64,000 nucleotides of DNA. Source: Kibdelosporangium banguiense (GTDB taxonomy: Bacteria > Actinomycetota > Actinomycetes > Mycobacteriales > Pseudonocardiaceae). Under the pieces are notes generated by a model. That model had not been told where the DNA came from and made no database searches. It was given only the letters and a program-made list of their open reading frames with translations. Below, in pieces: positions 48,001-57,669 of the stretch. Each line of letters starts with the position of its first letter. Within the stretch, counting starts at the first letter, position 1. The DNA lies in contig NZ_JAGINW010000001.1 in NCBI RefSeq assembly GCF_017876405.1, positions 12,537,203 through 12,601,202 on the forward strand. The letters are read 5' to 3'. A program made the position numbers and the translations under genes.

Positions 48001-48087
48001 CTATTGCAGGATGGGTGTGACGGCTTCTTCGAAAGTGGCCTGTTTCTTGGTGGCGTCCTCGCGAAAACCTTTGCGCCACAGAGGTTT
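48001..48087 (-). other. In-frame 28-codon extension after the HEAT/TPR stop
   Basis: Directly after the TGA at 48088, the same frame continues open for 28 codons (KPLWRKGFREDATKKQATFE and AVTPILQ) to a TAG. The composition looks protein-like. It may be a former C-terminus separated by a nonsense change, or chance. The inverted repeat GAAAACCT / AGGTTTTC (48063-48070 and 48082-48089) overlaps it and could be a terminator. Confidence 0.3.
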
Positions 48088-49701
48088 TCAGGCGTCGAAG
48101 GCGGCGAGCCGGATGGCTTCCCAGCGAGGATCTGTGATTATCCTGGCTAGGGCTTGCTCGGATTCCAGGTGGCTGAGGAAGTCTGGGGCGCGGTCGATCA
48201 TTTCGTGGGCTGCCGGGAAGACTTCTTCTGTGGCGCCGATTGAGGCCAGGAAGACCGCTCTGCTGTAGAAGTAGCTGCCGTTGCTGGAGTTGCACTGGAT
48301 TGCGTTGTCTATTGCTTCCAGGGCTTCGGGGTCTCGGCCTGCTTTGTGCAGGGCGCAGGCCAGTAGGTTCCAGCCGGTTTCGAAGTCCGGGAAGCGTTCG
48401 GTCGCCAGTTCCAGGAGGGTGATCGCCTCGTCGGTTCGGTCGAGGCGGAACAGGGTGTTGCCGCGGTTGGCCAGCACGTAGAGGTTGTCGTCCGGCAGAG
48501 CTTCCAGGGCTGTCAGAGCGGCTTCGAAGTTGCCTGAGTCCATCAGGACCGCGGCTGCGTTCACTTTGTCCGCGACTGAGGGGGTGTCTTCGATCTCGAC
48601 GCCAACGAGTGTCGCGTTCGCGTCTCGGGTTTCAGGCAGGCCGCACTGGGCCAGTAGCTCCGTGACATTGCTGACTACCCATGGGCTGCGGGCCTGCACT
48701 AGTAGCTCGACGGCTTTTCGTTGGGATGGCAGCAAAGGGTTGATCGCACCGTACGGGAATATGAGCCGGGCGATGGCTCTGGCGAGGCCGATGACCTGGA
48801 CCAGAGCTGCCGGGTCGTGGTCGATGGCGCCGTCGGCGTTGTGCAGTGCGCGGCCTAGGGCGGACAGGGCATGAGCTCCCCATTCAGGTTGGACGTGCGC
48901 CAGGGCGTGGCCGACGTCGCCAGGGAGTTTCTCGCCACCCCAAGGCAAATCCGCGTACGCGCGGCCGAGGTCGGCGTCGTCGAGTGCCTCGATCAAGGTC
49001 TGCACGACGGCTGAGTCGCCGAATCCGTGCAGTGCCAGCTTGATCGCGGCTGTTGTGCGGACGAGTTTGGCCGGGTCTTCCTCATGCAACGACCGGAGTG
49101 TCTCCTCGAAGCGCGGGGTGCCCTTGGTGAGCAGGCCGAGGGCGAACACGGCCGCTGCGCGTGCCGCGTCCGCGGTTTCGTTGGCAGCCTGTGCTTCCAA
49201 GGTTGGGATGATCGTGGAACGCTCGACCTGGAAGCAGCCCAGAACACAGATCGCGGCGACACGGACTCGGCATGACCGGCCGGTCGCCAGGTTCAGCAAC
49301 GCTGGAATTCCGGGCACCGCGACGTCGTGACAGGCGGTCGCGATTGCCTGCTGCGCTGGTCCGCCCTGGCTGCCGGCGCCGATCCAGAATCCGTCTCGCA
49401 CGGTGAACGGGCCGGCGAGCAAGGTTGTCAGGTACCTCAGGATCATGGCTCGGTCCGGCACGCCTGGCGCGGTCGCCAACTCGATCAGGTACGGAATCAC
49501 CTTGGGCGTCGCGGAGAACCGGGCGCCATGGTGGATGAGGTTGCCGCAGAGCTCCGAGCGGGCTATTGCCCTGACGGTGGCGTCATCGGAGACCAAGTCG
49601 TGGATCAGCTGGGGGACGTCTGTCGCCGGACCGTAGGCATGGTCGACGGCCGACCAGTCGGTCAACGACAACCCATCGAGAACCGTCGCCACGTCGTTCA
49701 C
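48088..49701 (-). CDS. HEAT-TPR repeat protein
   Basis: About 537 aa from GTG 49701 (VNDVATVLDGLSLTDWSAVD). The first ~380 residues are HEAT-like helical repeats (for example RVRVAAICVLGCFQ and AARAAAVFALGLLT), the rest TPR units (LYVLANRGNTLFRLDRTDEA, GWNLLACALHKAGRDPEALE, YFYSRAVFLASIGA). No enzyme or TM domain; probably a scaffold. The start is uncertain because no clear ribosome-binding site is seen. Confidence 0.78.
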   Translation of the reverse strand: MNDVATVLDGLSLTDWSAVDHAYGPATDVPQLIHDLVSDDATVRAIARSELCGNLIHHGARFSATPKVIPYLIELATAPGVPDRAMILRYLTTLLAGPFTVRDGFWIGAGSQGGPAQQAIATACHDVAVPGIPALLNLATGRSCRVRVAAICVLGCFQVERSTIIPTLEAQAANETADAARAAAVFALGLLTKGTPRFEETLRSLHEEDPAKLVRTTAAIKLALHGFGDSAVVQTLIEALDDADLGRAYADLPWGGEKLPGDVGHALAHVQPEWGAHALSALGRALHNADGAIDHDPAALVQVIGLARAIARLIFPYGAINPLLPSQRKAVELLVQARSPWVVSNVTELLAQCGLPETRDANATLVGVEIEDTPSVADKVNAAAVLMDSGNFEAALTALEALPDDNLYVLANRGNTLFRLDRTDEAITLLELATERFPDFETGWNLLACALHKAGRDPEALEAIDNAIQCNSSNGSYFYSRAVFLASIGATEEVFPAAHEMIDRAPDFLSHLESEQALARIITDPRWEAIRLAAFDA

Positions 49702-49762
49702 CCACAAAGGCAATCAGTGCAGGTCGCCCTGACGTATGGCGTCCGGCGCGGCCGTCAGCGCA

Positions 49763-50455
49763 TCATTGGTCACCCGATTGGGCAGCGCGTAGGCAAACGC
49801 AGCAGGCTCCCGGCACCCGTTCGAGCACTGCCTGCACAGTCGGTGCTTCCAGGCCGTCGAGAAAGCCGGCCAGGTAGGCCTGGTTGATCTTGCAGACCAG
49901 GTCCGGCGCCTGGGCGGTGACCGGGTGGAACGGGCAGTCCCGCAGCCGCACGCAGGTCGGGCTCTCCCGGTTGACCTCGAATCCTTGCTGGGCAAGGATT
50001 CCCTCGGTCACGGTCAGTGCTCGTTCGGCCCCGAGCCTGCCGAGTTTCACTCGTTCGCGTTCTTGTGCGCCAAGATGCTTTCCGCGCCGGGAAGCGGCCC
50101 GCATGGCGGCTTCACCGGCGTCGTGCGTAACGACCGCGTCTAGCAGAACCTCGGCGAGCAGGCCATGCTGACGTTGTGGGATGGCCACCTGGATGTCGGC
50201 CTCGGCCGGCTCGTAGACCTTGGGGGCACGTCCGACCCGCCCGGCGCGCTGGTAGCGCGCCTGCAGCAGGCCGGCCGCCACCAGTTTGTCCAGGTGGAAC
50301 GCGGCCAGCTTGCGCGAGATGCCGACCGATTCGGCCGCTTCGTCCCGGGTGACCGGCCGGCCGGCGGTCCGGATGAAGGCGTACATCCCCCGGCGCAACT
50401 CGTCGTCCAGTGCCGCTATCGCCTTGATGCCGTCGGCCGTCACGCACCCCACCAT
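49763..50455 (-). CDS. Winged-helix regulator with Cys-rich C-terminus (SufR-like)
   Basis: 230 aa from ATG 50455. The N-terminal wHTH is GRPVTRDEAAESVGISRKLA with FHLDKLVAAGLLQ. The C-terminal half has a cysteine set CVRLRDCPFHPV, VCKINQAY and GACCVCL. Similar placements in SufR/Rv1460-type repressors bind an Fe-S cluster. Divergent from folE. GTG 50443 is an alternative start. Confidence 0.8.
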   Translation of the reverse strand: MVGCVTADGIKAIAALDDELRRGMYAFIRTAGRPVTRDEAAESVGISRKLAAFHLDKLVAAGLLQARYQRAGRVGRAPKVYEPAEADIQVAIPQRQHGLLAEVLLDAVVTHDAGEAAMRAASRRGKHLGAQERERVKLGRLGAERALTVTEGILAQQGFEVNRESPTCVRLRDCPFHPVTAQAPDLVCKINQAYLAGFLDGLEAPTVQAVLERVPGACCVCLRAAQSGDQ

Positions 50456-50556
50456 AACGCCTATTAAGGTAGGTGAAAACAGGAGTTCTTGACCCAAGAG
50501 CCGAATAAGACCAAACTTTCTTGGCGTAACCACGGCGCCGAACCAGGAGTCAGCCG

Positions 50557-51156
50557 ATGCGCTCGAGCACCGCACTGCGGGTCGTCCACGAACCGGAGGC
50601 CGTTCTCGACCTCGCCGCGGCCGAGGACGCCGCCAAAGCGTTCCTCCGCGCGCTGGGTGTGTCGCTGGACTCCGAGAGCCTGCAGGGCACGCCCGGCCGC
50701 ATGGCACGCGCGTACGCCGAGCTGTTCACGCCGCGGCCGTTCGACCTGACCACGTTCCCCAACGACGAGGGTTACGACGAGCTGGTCCTCGCGCGCAGCA
50801 TCCCGGTCAGGTCAGTCTGTGAACACCACTTACTGCCGTTCACCGGCGTCGCCCATGTGGGTTACCTGCCGGCCGAACGCATCCTCGGGCTGTCCAAACT
50901 GGCCCGGGTGGTCGAGCACTTCGCCTGCCGGCCGCAGGTCCAGGAACGCCTGACCAAGCAGGTCGCGGACTGGCTCAACGACCAGTTGCACCCGCGTGGC
51001 GTCGGCGTGGTGATCGAAGCGGAGCACACGTGCATGACGTTGCGCGGAGTGCAGGCCGCCGGCTCGAGCACGGTCACTTCAACACTGCTAGGCACATTGC
51101 GTGCCGACGCCGCCTCGCGCCAGGAGTTCTTCGCGCTGAGCGGCGTCCACGCCTGA
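50557..51156 (+). CDS. folE: GTP cyclohydrolase I
   Basis: Zinc enzyme making dihydroneopterin triphosphate from GTP, 199 aa, type IA. Zinc ligands C88 and H91 lie in VCEHHLLPF and C159 in HTCMTLRG. AGGAG is 8 nt before ATG. It stands outside a folate operon and is followed 18 bp later by a ferredoxin reductase, suggesting a specialised pterin use. Confidence 0.95.
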   Translation: MRSSTALRVVHEPEAVLDLAAAEDAAKAFLRALGVSLDSESLQGTPGRMARAYAELFTPRPFDLTTFPNDEGYDELVLARSIPVRSVCEHHLLPFTGVAHVGYLPAERILGLSKLARVVEHFACRPQVQERLTKQVADWLNDQLHPRGVGVVIEAEHTCMTLRGVQAAGSSTVTSTLLGTLRADAASRQEFFALSGVHA

Positions 51157-51174
51157 CTTATGGAGGAGTTCCCG

Positions 51175-52359
51175 GTGACAACGTTCGTCATCGCCGGCGG
51201 CGGCCTGGCTGGGGCCAAAGGCGCCGAGGCATTGCGTGACCAGGGATTCGACGGCGACATCGTGCTGGTCGCGGACGAATCCCACCGGCCGTACGAGCGC
51301 CCGCCGCTGTCCAAGGACTTTCTGGCCGGAAAGGCCGAGCGGGACAGCGTTTTCGTACACGACGAGAACTGGTACGCCGAGCACAACGTCGATTTGCGGC
51401 TCGGCGTGGCCGCGACGGCGATCGACCGCGCCGCGCACCAGGTCCGGCTCGCCGACGGCTCGTCGGTCGAATACTCGAAGCTGTTGCTGGCCACCGGATC
51501 CAGCCCACGCCGGTTCCCCGGCGCCGAGGACGCGCTCTACCTGCGCCGGATCGGCGACTCCGAGCGGATCAAGTCCGTGATCGCGAGCTCGTCGCGGCTG
51601 ATCGTGATCGGCGCCGGCTGGATCGGCCTGGAGGCGACCGCAGCCGCCCGGAACGCGGGCGTCGAGGTGACCGTGCTCGAGTCCGCCGAACTGCCGTTGC
51701 TCGCCGCGATCGGGCCCGAGGTGGCCCAGGTGTACGCCGATCTGCATCGCGCGCACGACGTCGACCTGCGGTTCGGCGTCGAGGTCGACCAGGTCAACTT
51801 CAAGAGCGTCGGCCTGGTCGACGGCACGGTGCTCGATGCCGACGCAGTGCTCATCGGCATCGGCGCGAGCCCGAACGTGGACCTGGCCAAGAAGGCCGGG
51901 CTCGACGTCGACAACGGTGTTCTGGTCGACGCCGGGCTGCGCACGTCCGACCCGGACATCTTCGCCGCCGGTGACATCGCCAACGCCACGCATCCGTTGC
52001 TGGGCAGGCGAATCCGCGTCGAGCACTGGGCGAACGCACTCAACCAGCCCGCCGTCGCCGCGACCAACATGCTCGACGGGGACGCCACGTACGACGAGCT
52101 GCCGTACTTCTACACCGACCAGTACGACCTGGGCATGGAGTACATCGGCGACATCACCGGCTACGACCGCGTGGTGTTCCGTGGCGACGTGCCCGGCCGT
52201 GAGTTCATCGCGTTCTGGCTCAAGGACAACCGCGTCCTCGCCGGGATGAACGTGAACATCTGGGACGTGGTCGACCCGATCAAGCAGCTGATCCGCTCCG
52301 GCAAGCAGATCGACCCGGACAGGCTGGCGAATCCCGAGGTGTCACTGGAAGACCACTGA
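51175..52359 (+). CDS. NAD(P)H ferredoxin/rubredoxin reductase-type FAD protein
   Basis: 394 aa, two Rossmann folds: [20 protein letters not shown] (FAD) and [20 protein letters not shown] (NAD(P)H); [16 protein letters not shown] is the FAD-binding end. The C-terminal domain is of BphA4-like type. GTG 51175 is preceded by GGAGGAG, better than ATG 51160. Probably co-transcribed with folE. The electron partner is not nearby. Confidence 0.9.
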   Translation: MTTFVIAGGGLAGAKGAEALRDQGFDGDIVLVADESHRPYERPPLSKDFLAGKAERDSVFVHDENWYAEHNVDLRLGVAATAIDRAAHQVRLADGSSVEYSKLLLATGSSPRRFPGAEDALYLRRIGDSERIKSVIASSSRLIVIGAGWIGLEATAAARNAGVEVTVLESAELPLLAAIGPEVAQVYADLHRAHDVDLRFGVEVDQVNFKSVGLVDGTVLDADAVLIGIGASPNVDLAKKAGLDVDNGVLVDAGLRTSDPDIFAAGDIANATHPLLGRRIRVEHWANALNQPAVAATNMLDGDATYDELPYFYTDQYDLGMEYIGDITGYDRVVFRGDVPGREFIAFWLKDNRVLAGMNVNIWDVVDPIKQLIRSGKQIDPDRLANPEVSLEDH

Positions 52360-53337
52360 GCTGTAGGCGTTCAGCGCGGGCTGGCCGCCGAGGTGGGCGT
52401 ACAGCACGGTCGAGTCGCGGCCGATGTCGCCGCGGCCGACCATGTCGATCATGCCGGCCATGGACTTGCCCTCGTAGACCGGATCGGTGATCATCGCCTC
52501 GGTCCGGGCGGCGAGTTTCATGGCCGCGATCGTCTGCTCGTCCGGGATGCCGTACGTGCCTGCGTGATAACGCTCGTCCAGCTCGACGTCACTGTCCGAA
52601 ATGGACCTGCCGAGCAGCTCGGCGGTGTTCTTGGCGATCCGGTGCACGGCTTCGTAGGTCTCGGCCGGCTTGGCCGACGCGTCGATCCCGATCACACGGC
52701 GCGGCCGGTCCTGCCCGGCGAACCCGGCGATCATGCCTGCCTGCGTGCTGCCGGTGACCGAGCAGACCACAATGGTGTCAAAGAAAACGTCGAGTTCCTG
52801 CTCCTGTTGCCGGACCTCGTCGGCCCAGTTCGCGAAGCCGAGCCCGCCGAGTGGATGGTCCGACGCACCGGCCGGGATCGAGTACGGCTTGCCGCCCGCG
52901 GCACGGACGTCCTCCAGCGCGCGCTGCCAGGATTCCCTGATACCGATGCTGAATCCGGCCGGGTCGCGGCGGACGTCGGCGCCCATCAACCGGCTCAGCT
53001 GGATGTTGCCGACCTGGTCGTAGCCCTGGTCCTCCCAGTCCACCCACTTCTCTTGCACCAGAACGCATTTCAGCCCGGCCCGCGCCGCAGCGGCAGCGAC
53101 CTGCCTGGTGTGGTTGGACTGTACGCCACCGATCGAGACGAGCGTGTCGCAGCCGGTCGCCAGCGCGTCCGCCACGAGGTACTCCAGCTTGCGGGTTTTG
53201 TTGCCACCATAGGCAAGCGGCGAGTTGCAGTCCTCCCGCTTCGCCCACAGCTGGGCACCGCCGAGATGAGCGGTCAGGCGCTCGAGCGGGTGCACCGGCG
53301 ACGGCCCGAACAGCAACGGATAACGCGCGAAACTCAT
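52342..53337 (-). CDS. acdS: 1-aminocyclopropane-1-carboxylate deaminase
   Basis: PLP enzyme, fold type II, 331 aa, converting ACC to 2-oxobutanoate and ammonia. PLP lysine K47 is in [13 protein letters not shown], the substrate loop is [10 protein letters not shown], and the [11 protein letters not shown] motif holds the Tyr-Glu pair expected of true ACC deaminases rather than D-cysteine desulfhydrase. The ATG overlaps the gntR stop. The tail overlaps the reductase gene by 18 bp on the opposite strand. Confidence 0.88.
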   Translation of the reverse strand: MSFARYPLLFGPSPVHPLERLTAHLGGAQLWAKREDCNSPLAYGGNKTRKLEYLVADALATGCDTLVSIGGVQSNHTRQVAAAAARAGLKCVLVQEKWVDWEDQGYDQVGNIQLSRLMGADVRRDPAGFSIGIRESWQRALEDVRAAGGKPYSIPAGASDHPLGGLGFANWADEVRQQEQELDVFFDTIVVCSVTGSTQAGMIAGFAGQDRPRRVIGIDASAKPAETYEAVHRIAKNTAELLGRSISDSDVELDERYHAGTYGIPDEQTIAAMKLAARTEAMITDPVYEGKSMAGMIDMVGRGDIGRDSTVLYAHLGGQPALNAYSSVVFQ

Positions 53338-53984
53338 GATTTCTCCTGCAAGAGTACGGCCAGGTTCGCCCAGTTCTGCTCGGCGAGCGCGGCCGCGAGG
53401 TCCGCGTCACCGGCCTCGCAGGCGGCGATGATCCGCTCGTGCATCGGAGCGGAGTCACGGCCCAGCGGCGAGCCGAAGTAAAGGTAGATGGCGCGATGCA
53501 ACTGCGGAGTGTAGCGGCGGACCGTCGCGGCGATGGCCCGGTTCTCGCACGCCTGCACAAGCACGTCGTGGAACGCGTCATCACACGCGATTGCTTCCTC
53601 CAACGCGCCCGAGTCGACGGCTTCCGCGAACCGCAGGTTCGCCGCGCGCATGGCAGCCAGGTGGTCGCTGGTGAGTTTCGGGACGGCCAGTCGCGTCGCC
53701 AGCCCATGCATTGACTGCACGACCGCGTGCGCGTCTCGGACTGCGTCCGCGTCGAGAGGCGTGACCCGCGTGTAGCTGTGCGGCTTCGTTTCAATCAGGC
53801 CCTCGTCGGTGAGCCTGGCCAGCGCCTCGCGGACCGGGGTGCGCGACAGCCCCATCCGGCCGGCCAGCTCGACATCCTTGACCGGCGTGCCCGGGGCCAG
53901 TTCGCCCGCGACGATCGCCCGCCGGATGGCACTGAGCGCCTGCTCGCTGAGCAACGCCCGGTCCAGCCGACCAATATATTGCAT
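53334..53984 (-). CDS. GntR/FCD-family regulator of acdS
   Basis: 216 aa. The wHTH is [20 protein letters not shown]; the C-terminal FCD domain has metal-type His residues ([13 protein letters not shown] and [13 protein letters not shown]). It is the first gene of a two-gene operon with acdS by ATGA overlap and likely controls it. Confidence 0.9.
   Translation of the reverse strand: MQYIGRLDRALLSEQALSAIRRAIVAGELAPGTPVKDVELAGRMGLSRTPVREALARLTDEGLIETKPHSYTRVTPLDADAVRDAHAVVQSMHGLATRLAVPKLTSDHLAAMRAANLRFAEAVDSGALEEAIACDDAFHDVLVQACENRAIAATVRRYTPQLHRAIYLYFGSPLGRDSAPMHERIIAACEAGDADLAAALAEQNWANLAVLLQEKS
53972..53981. promoter_or_regulatory. Candidate GntR site at its own start
   Basis: CAATATATTG, a perfect 10-bp palindrome just after the gntR start codon in an AT-rich patch. 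Short, so tentative. Confidence 0.3.
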
Positions 53985-54139
53985 TTCACCACGCTAACAC
54001 ACCAGGTCAAGCGGATGTTTGACGATCAACCCGGGCTGGAAACCCCGGCCAGGGACACACGCCCGCCGAATGGTCGATCGACGGGTGTCCGGCTCGGTGC
54101 TATTTCTCGAACGCGCGGAATCGTCGAACAGGAGACGAG

Positions 54140-54655
54140 ATGGCTGTCCGTGAGCTCAGATACCTCGGCGACCCGGTGCTCACCACCCCGGCGGACCCGG
54201 TCACCCACTTCGACCACCGGCTGCAGGCACTCGTCGACGACCTGATGGAGACCGTGCTGCTGCCCGGCCGCGCAGGTCTGGCCGCGCCGCAGATCGGCGT
54301 GGGGCTACGGGTGTTCAGCTACAACGTCGGCGGACTGCAGGGTTATGTGGTCAACCCGGAGATCGTGTCCCTGTCCGAGGAGACTCAGCAGGGCCCTGAA
54401 GGCTGTTTGTCCGTGCCGGATCTCTGGTTCCCCACCCGGCGGGCCGCTGAGGCCACGGTGAAAGGCGTGGACGCCAAGAACAAGCCGATCTCCGTGACTG
54501 GGACCAAGGAACTGGCGCGCTGTCTGCAGCACGAGACCGACCACCTGAACGGGATGCTGTACCTCGACCGGCTGGACCCTGACCAGCGCAAGGAGGCCAT
54601 GCGTCAGGCCCGCGACTCCCAGTGGTTCTGGCAGGGCGACTCCCCTGCCCGGTAG
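54140..54655 (+). CDS. def: Peptide deformylase
   Basis: Metalloenzyme removing the N-formyl group from nascent proteins, 171 aa. Motif 1 GLAAPQIGV (46-54), motif 2 EGCLSVP with C89, motif 3 QHETDHLNG with H131 and H135 and E132. It stands alone; the MFS gene stop is adjacent on the other strand. Confidence 0.95.
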   Translation: MAVRELRYLGDPVLTTPADPVTHFDHRLQALVDDLMETVLLPGRAGLAAPQIGVGLRVFSYNVGGLQGYVVNPEIVSLSEETQQGPEGCLSVPDLWFPTRRAAEATVKGVDAKNKPISVTGTKELARCLQHETDHLNGMLYLDRLDPDQRKEAMRQARDSQWFWQGDSPAR

Positions 54656-55864
54656 CTAGGTGACGGTGAGATTGCGGCCGGCGCCCATACCGAGGCACGC
54701 TTGGGCGAATGCCGAGATCATCAGCATGATCATCGGCAGCGCCCAGCCGCCGGTCGTGTCGTGCAACGCTCCGAACAGGACCGGACCGGTGGCCGCGAAC
54801 AGGTAGCCGATTGACTGCGCCATCCCGGAAAGCGCCGCGGCACCGAACGAGTCCGCGGCCCGGAGGGTGAAGAACAGCAGCGCGAGGACAAAGCAGACAC
54901 CGCTGGCCAGGCCGACGACGACCACCCAGAACAGAGCCAGCTCGGGCGCGAGCAGCATTCCGAGGTAGCCCGAGAGGCTCAGCAGCGAACCCGAGCTGGC
55001 GAGCAGCCGCTGGTCGGGCAGCTTGTTGGCCACCAACGGGATCACCGCGCTCATGGTGACGCCGAGGACCTGCAGCACGAGCAGCAGCCAGCCGCTGTTC
55101 TCCTCGCTGAACCCGTTGCTGCTCATGATCGCCGGGAACCACGCGAGCACGATGTAGAACCCGAACGACTGCAGCCCCATGTAGCCGGTCACCTGCCAGG
55201 CCAAGGCGGACCGCCACGGTGTGCGGCCGACCGCCACCGGCAGGCTGGCCGGCTTCGCCCGGCCCATCGCCTGCGGCGCCCAGACCGCGAACGCGATCAG
55301 CGCGAGCCCGGCCAGGTACCCCAGCGCCGTGCGCCACCCACCGGGCAACGCACCCGCCAGCGGCACGGCGAACCCGGACACGATCGCCCCGACCACGCCC
55401 ATCGTGACCGAATACAGGCTCGTCATCGGCGCCACACGGTCTGGGAAGTCGCGCTTGAGCAACGCGGGCAGCAGAACGTTGCCGACCGCGATCGCCAGCC
55501 CGAGCAGCACTGTGCCGAACCACAGCAGCCCCGGCAGCGGCAACGACCGCAGCAGGATCCCGGCCGCCAGCACCGCGAGCGCGAACCACAGCAGCCGCTC
55601 CATGCCGACCCGGCGGGCCAGCCTGGGCACCTGCGGCGAGAACACGGCGAACGTGAGCAACGGCAACGCACCGAGCAACCCGCCTTGCCCAGCCGTCAGG
55701 CCTTCGTCCCGCCGGATCGTCTCCAGCAACGGGCCGACCGACGTCAGCGCACCCCGGAGATTGGCCGCCACCAGCAGAATCCCGGCGATCAGCAGTACCC
55801 GGCGCGCAGTCCGCTCGCCCGTGTCCGAGACAACCCCGCTGACCATGTTCACGCCAGCGCCCAT
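54656..55864 (-). CDS. MFS transporter, CynX/NimT type
   Basis: About 402 aa, 12 TM segments. It has the cyanate-permease-like N-terminus VLLIAGILLVAANLRGALTS, VGPLLETIRRDEGLTAGQGG and the C-terminal GMAQSIGYLFAATGPVLFGA. ATG 55864 or 55846 are both plausible. Substrate unknown; relatives carry cyanate or 2-nitroimidazole. Confidence 0.87.
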   Translation of the reverse strand: MGAGVNMVSGVVSDTGERTARRVLLIAGILLVAANLRGALTSVGPLLETIRRDEGLTAGQGGLLGALPLLTFAVFSPQVPRLARRVGMERLLWFALAVLAAGILLRSLPLPGLLWFGTVLLGLAIAVGNVLLPALLKRDFPDRVAPMTSLYSVTMGVVGAIVSGFAVPLAGALPGGWRTALGYLAGLALIAFAVWAPQAMGRAKPASLPVAVGRTPWRSALAWQVTGYMGLQSFGFYIVLAWFPAIMSSNGFSEENSGWLLLVLQVLGVTMSAVIPLVANKLPDQRLLASSGSLLSLSGYLGMLLAPELALFWVVVVGLASGVCFVLALLFFTLRAADSFGAAALSGMAQSIGYLFAATGPVLFGALHDTTGGWALPMIMLMISAFAQACLGMGAGRNLTVT

Positions 55865-55951
55865 GTCACCCGCCCGTGGTTGTCGCAAGCCACCGACGGA
55901 TCATCCTACGTATCTGTCAACGCAGGGCCAATGACATGGCGTGAGCAAATA

Positions 55952-56683
55952 TCACCGAGCAGGAGTCAGCACACAGAACTCGTTGCCCTCCGGATCGGCC
56001 ATCACCTCCCACGGCACATCACCCTGACCGATGTCGGCCCGTCGCGCCCCATGCCCGATCAGCCGCTCCACCTCGGTCTGCTGGTCATCGCCGGCGAGCG
56101 GCCGCACATCCAGATGCACCCGATTCTGGACAGTCTTGGGCTCATGTCCGTTCTGGAACTCCAGCCACGGCCCCCGCCCGTTGGGAGCGTTCAACCCCAC
56201 CTCTGCCGCAGGCTTCGGATGCAGGGACCACCCCGTGGCCTCAGCCCAGAACGCCCCCATCCGCGCGGCGTCGACCCCGTCGACCACGATCGCCGCCACG
56301 GCGCCCGCGTTCATGTAGACCTCGCGCGGCTCCAGGACGCAGAACTCGTTGCCCTCCGGATCGGCCATGACCTCCCACGGCACGTCCCCCTGGCCGATGT
56401 CCACCGACCGGGCACCCAGTCCCCTGGCCCGCTCGATGATCGCCAGCTGATCCTGCGGAGAAGCGCTGGCCAGGTCGAGGTGAACCCGGTTCTTGACCGT
56501 CTTGACCCCACCGAACGGCCCGAACACAAGATCAAGCGCCCAGCCCTGGGACTCCGGCGCGCGCACGTCGACCTCGTCCGGCGGGAACCCCACGATCTCC
56601 CAGCCGAGCAAGGCCGACCAGAACTCGGCAAGTTCCCGCGGCTGAGCCGTATCGAAGACGACATTCTCCAGTCGAGTGGCCAT
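55952..56683 (-). CDS. Tandem glyoxalase-like (VOC) protein
   Basis: 243 aa made of two homologous VOC half-domains. Each ends with DIGQGDVPWEVMADPEGNEF, identical in both. The DNA encoding this segment is also nearly identical at about 55977-56045 and 56339-56405, so the duplication is recent or kept by conversion. Start at ATG 56683 (MATRLENVVFDTAQPRELAE). Function unknown. Confidence 0.88.
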   Translation of the reverse strand: MATRLENVVFDTAQPRELAEFWSALLGWEIVGFPPDEVDVRAPESQGWALDLVFGPFGGVKTVKNRVHLDLASASPQDQLAIIERARGLGARSVDIGQGDVPWEVMADPEGNEFCVLEPREVYMNAGAVAAIVVDGVDAARMGAFWAEATGWSLHPKPAAEVGLNAPNGRGPWLEFQNGHEPKTVQNRVHLDVRPLAGDDQQTEVERLIGHGARRADIGQGDVPWEVMADPEGNEFCVLTPAR

Positions 56684-56840
56684 ACCCGACAAGCTAGCGG
56701 GTCCCACCGACAGTTTTTCCCGGCGAGATCAACTCTCCGGAGTGGACTGTTGACAGAGCGCGGTCATCCCCGTGAGAGCAGCCCAGGCGGACAGTCTGAA
56801 TTGGAGAGTGCCCGCTTCGCGATTCTTGGTGTCCGCAGGC

Positions 56841-56877
56841 TGGATCGGCGGGCAGGTCGGAGGCCTGCCCGCCGATC
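56841..56877. terminator. Terminator hairpin after the HEPN/MDMI operon
   Basis: Perfect 15-bp arms (GGATCGGCGGGCAGG and complement) around a 7-nt loop, 12 bp after the stop at 56890 on the minus strand. Confidence 0.88.
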
Positions 56878-56889
56878 CGGTGGGAGCGC

Positions 56890-57669
56890 TCAGCGGGTGG
56901 CTACCCGCATGAGGGCCCACATCTGGTTGATTGCTTCGGGATTTCCTTCTTTCTGGACGGCGTCGTCGGGTAGGCGGCCCCAGAGCCAGCGGTAGACGGT
57001 GGGTGGTGGGCCGGTTATCGCGGCGTTGATCCGGCCTGCGTCGGCTCGGTCGATGTCGGCGGCGGGCAGGCGCCAGGCTCCTATGCCGCCTGGGGTGACG
57101 CGGGCTATCCAGGCTTTGCCGCCGGTCCGGATGACGACTGTGCCGTCCCGGGTGCCGGCCACGCCTTGAACAGTCAGCCTGTGGCTGAACCAGAGGGTCA
57201 GGACTTCGTCGACGCCGTCGGTCGCCACTTCGTCCTCGATCTCCGTGACCGGCCTGTCCAGGGCTGCCTGGATGTCTGTGCGATGGATGGTTGTCTCGTG
57301 CGCCATTCGCCTGCGCCAGAATCCGTAGGTGGAGTCTGCTGCCCACCAGGTGGAGCAGGGTGCTGCCGGGTCGTGCCGGGCGAGCTCGTCGACCAGGGCG
57401 CGGGCGCCGCTGACCACGTAGTCGCGCAGTGACTGGAACGGTCCCGGTTCGCGTTGCCATGTCTGCGGGGAGTCCCCGGTCCGCATCCATTGCAACGCCA
57501 TCCGGTACACGCTGCCGATGTGCCTGGCCGTTTCCCCGACGGTCAGGCCTGGGCAGTGCGGGATCCTCAGTTCCTCCCTGGCACCGTCGACCGTCTCGGC
57601 CAGCACGGTCGCCTCGATATCCAGGATGTCCAGCAGCTTGGCTTGATCGATGAGTGCCTTTCCGTTCAC
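56890..57669 (-). CDS. Mycothiol-dependent maleylpyruvate isomerase-like (DinB-fold) protein
   Basis: 259 aa. The N-terminal four-helix DinB/MDMI fold has metal-type His residues in ETARHIGSVYRMALQWM and RMAHETTIHRTDIQAAL; the C-terminal domain is the associated alpha/beta part. GTG 57669 overlaps the HEPN gene stop (GTGA). Relatives use mycothiol; the substrate here is unknown. Confidence 0.83.
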   Translation of the reverse strand: MNGKALIDQAKLLDILDIEATVLAETVDGAREELRIPHCPGLTVGETARHIGSVYRMALQWMRTGDSPQTWQREPGPFQSLRDYVVSGARALVDELARHDPAAPCSTWWAADSTYGFWRRRMAHETTIHRTDIQAALDRPVTEIEDEVATDGVDEVLTLWFSHRLTVQGVAGTRDGTVVIRTGGKAWIARVTPGGIGAWRLPAADIDRADAGRINAAITGPPPTVYRWLWGRLPDDAVQKEGNPEAINQMWALMRVATR

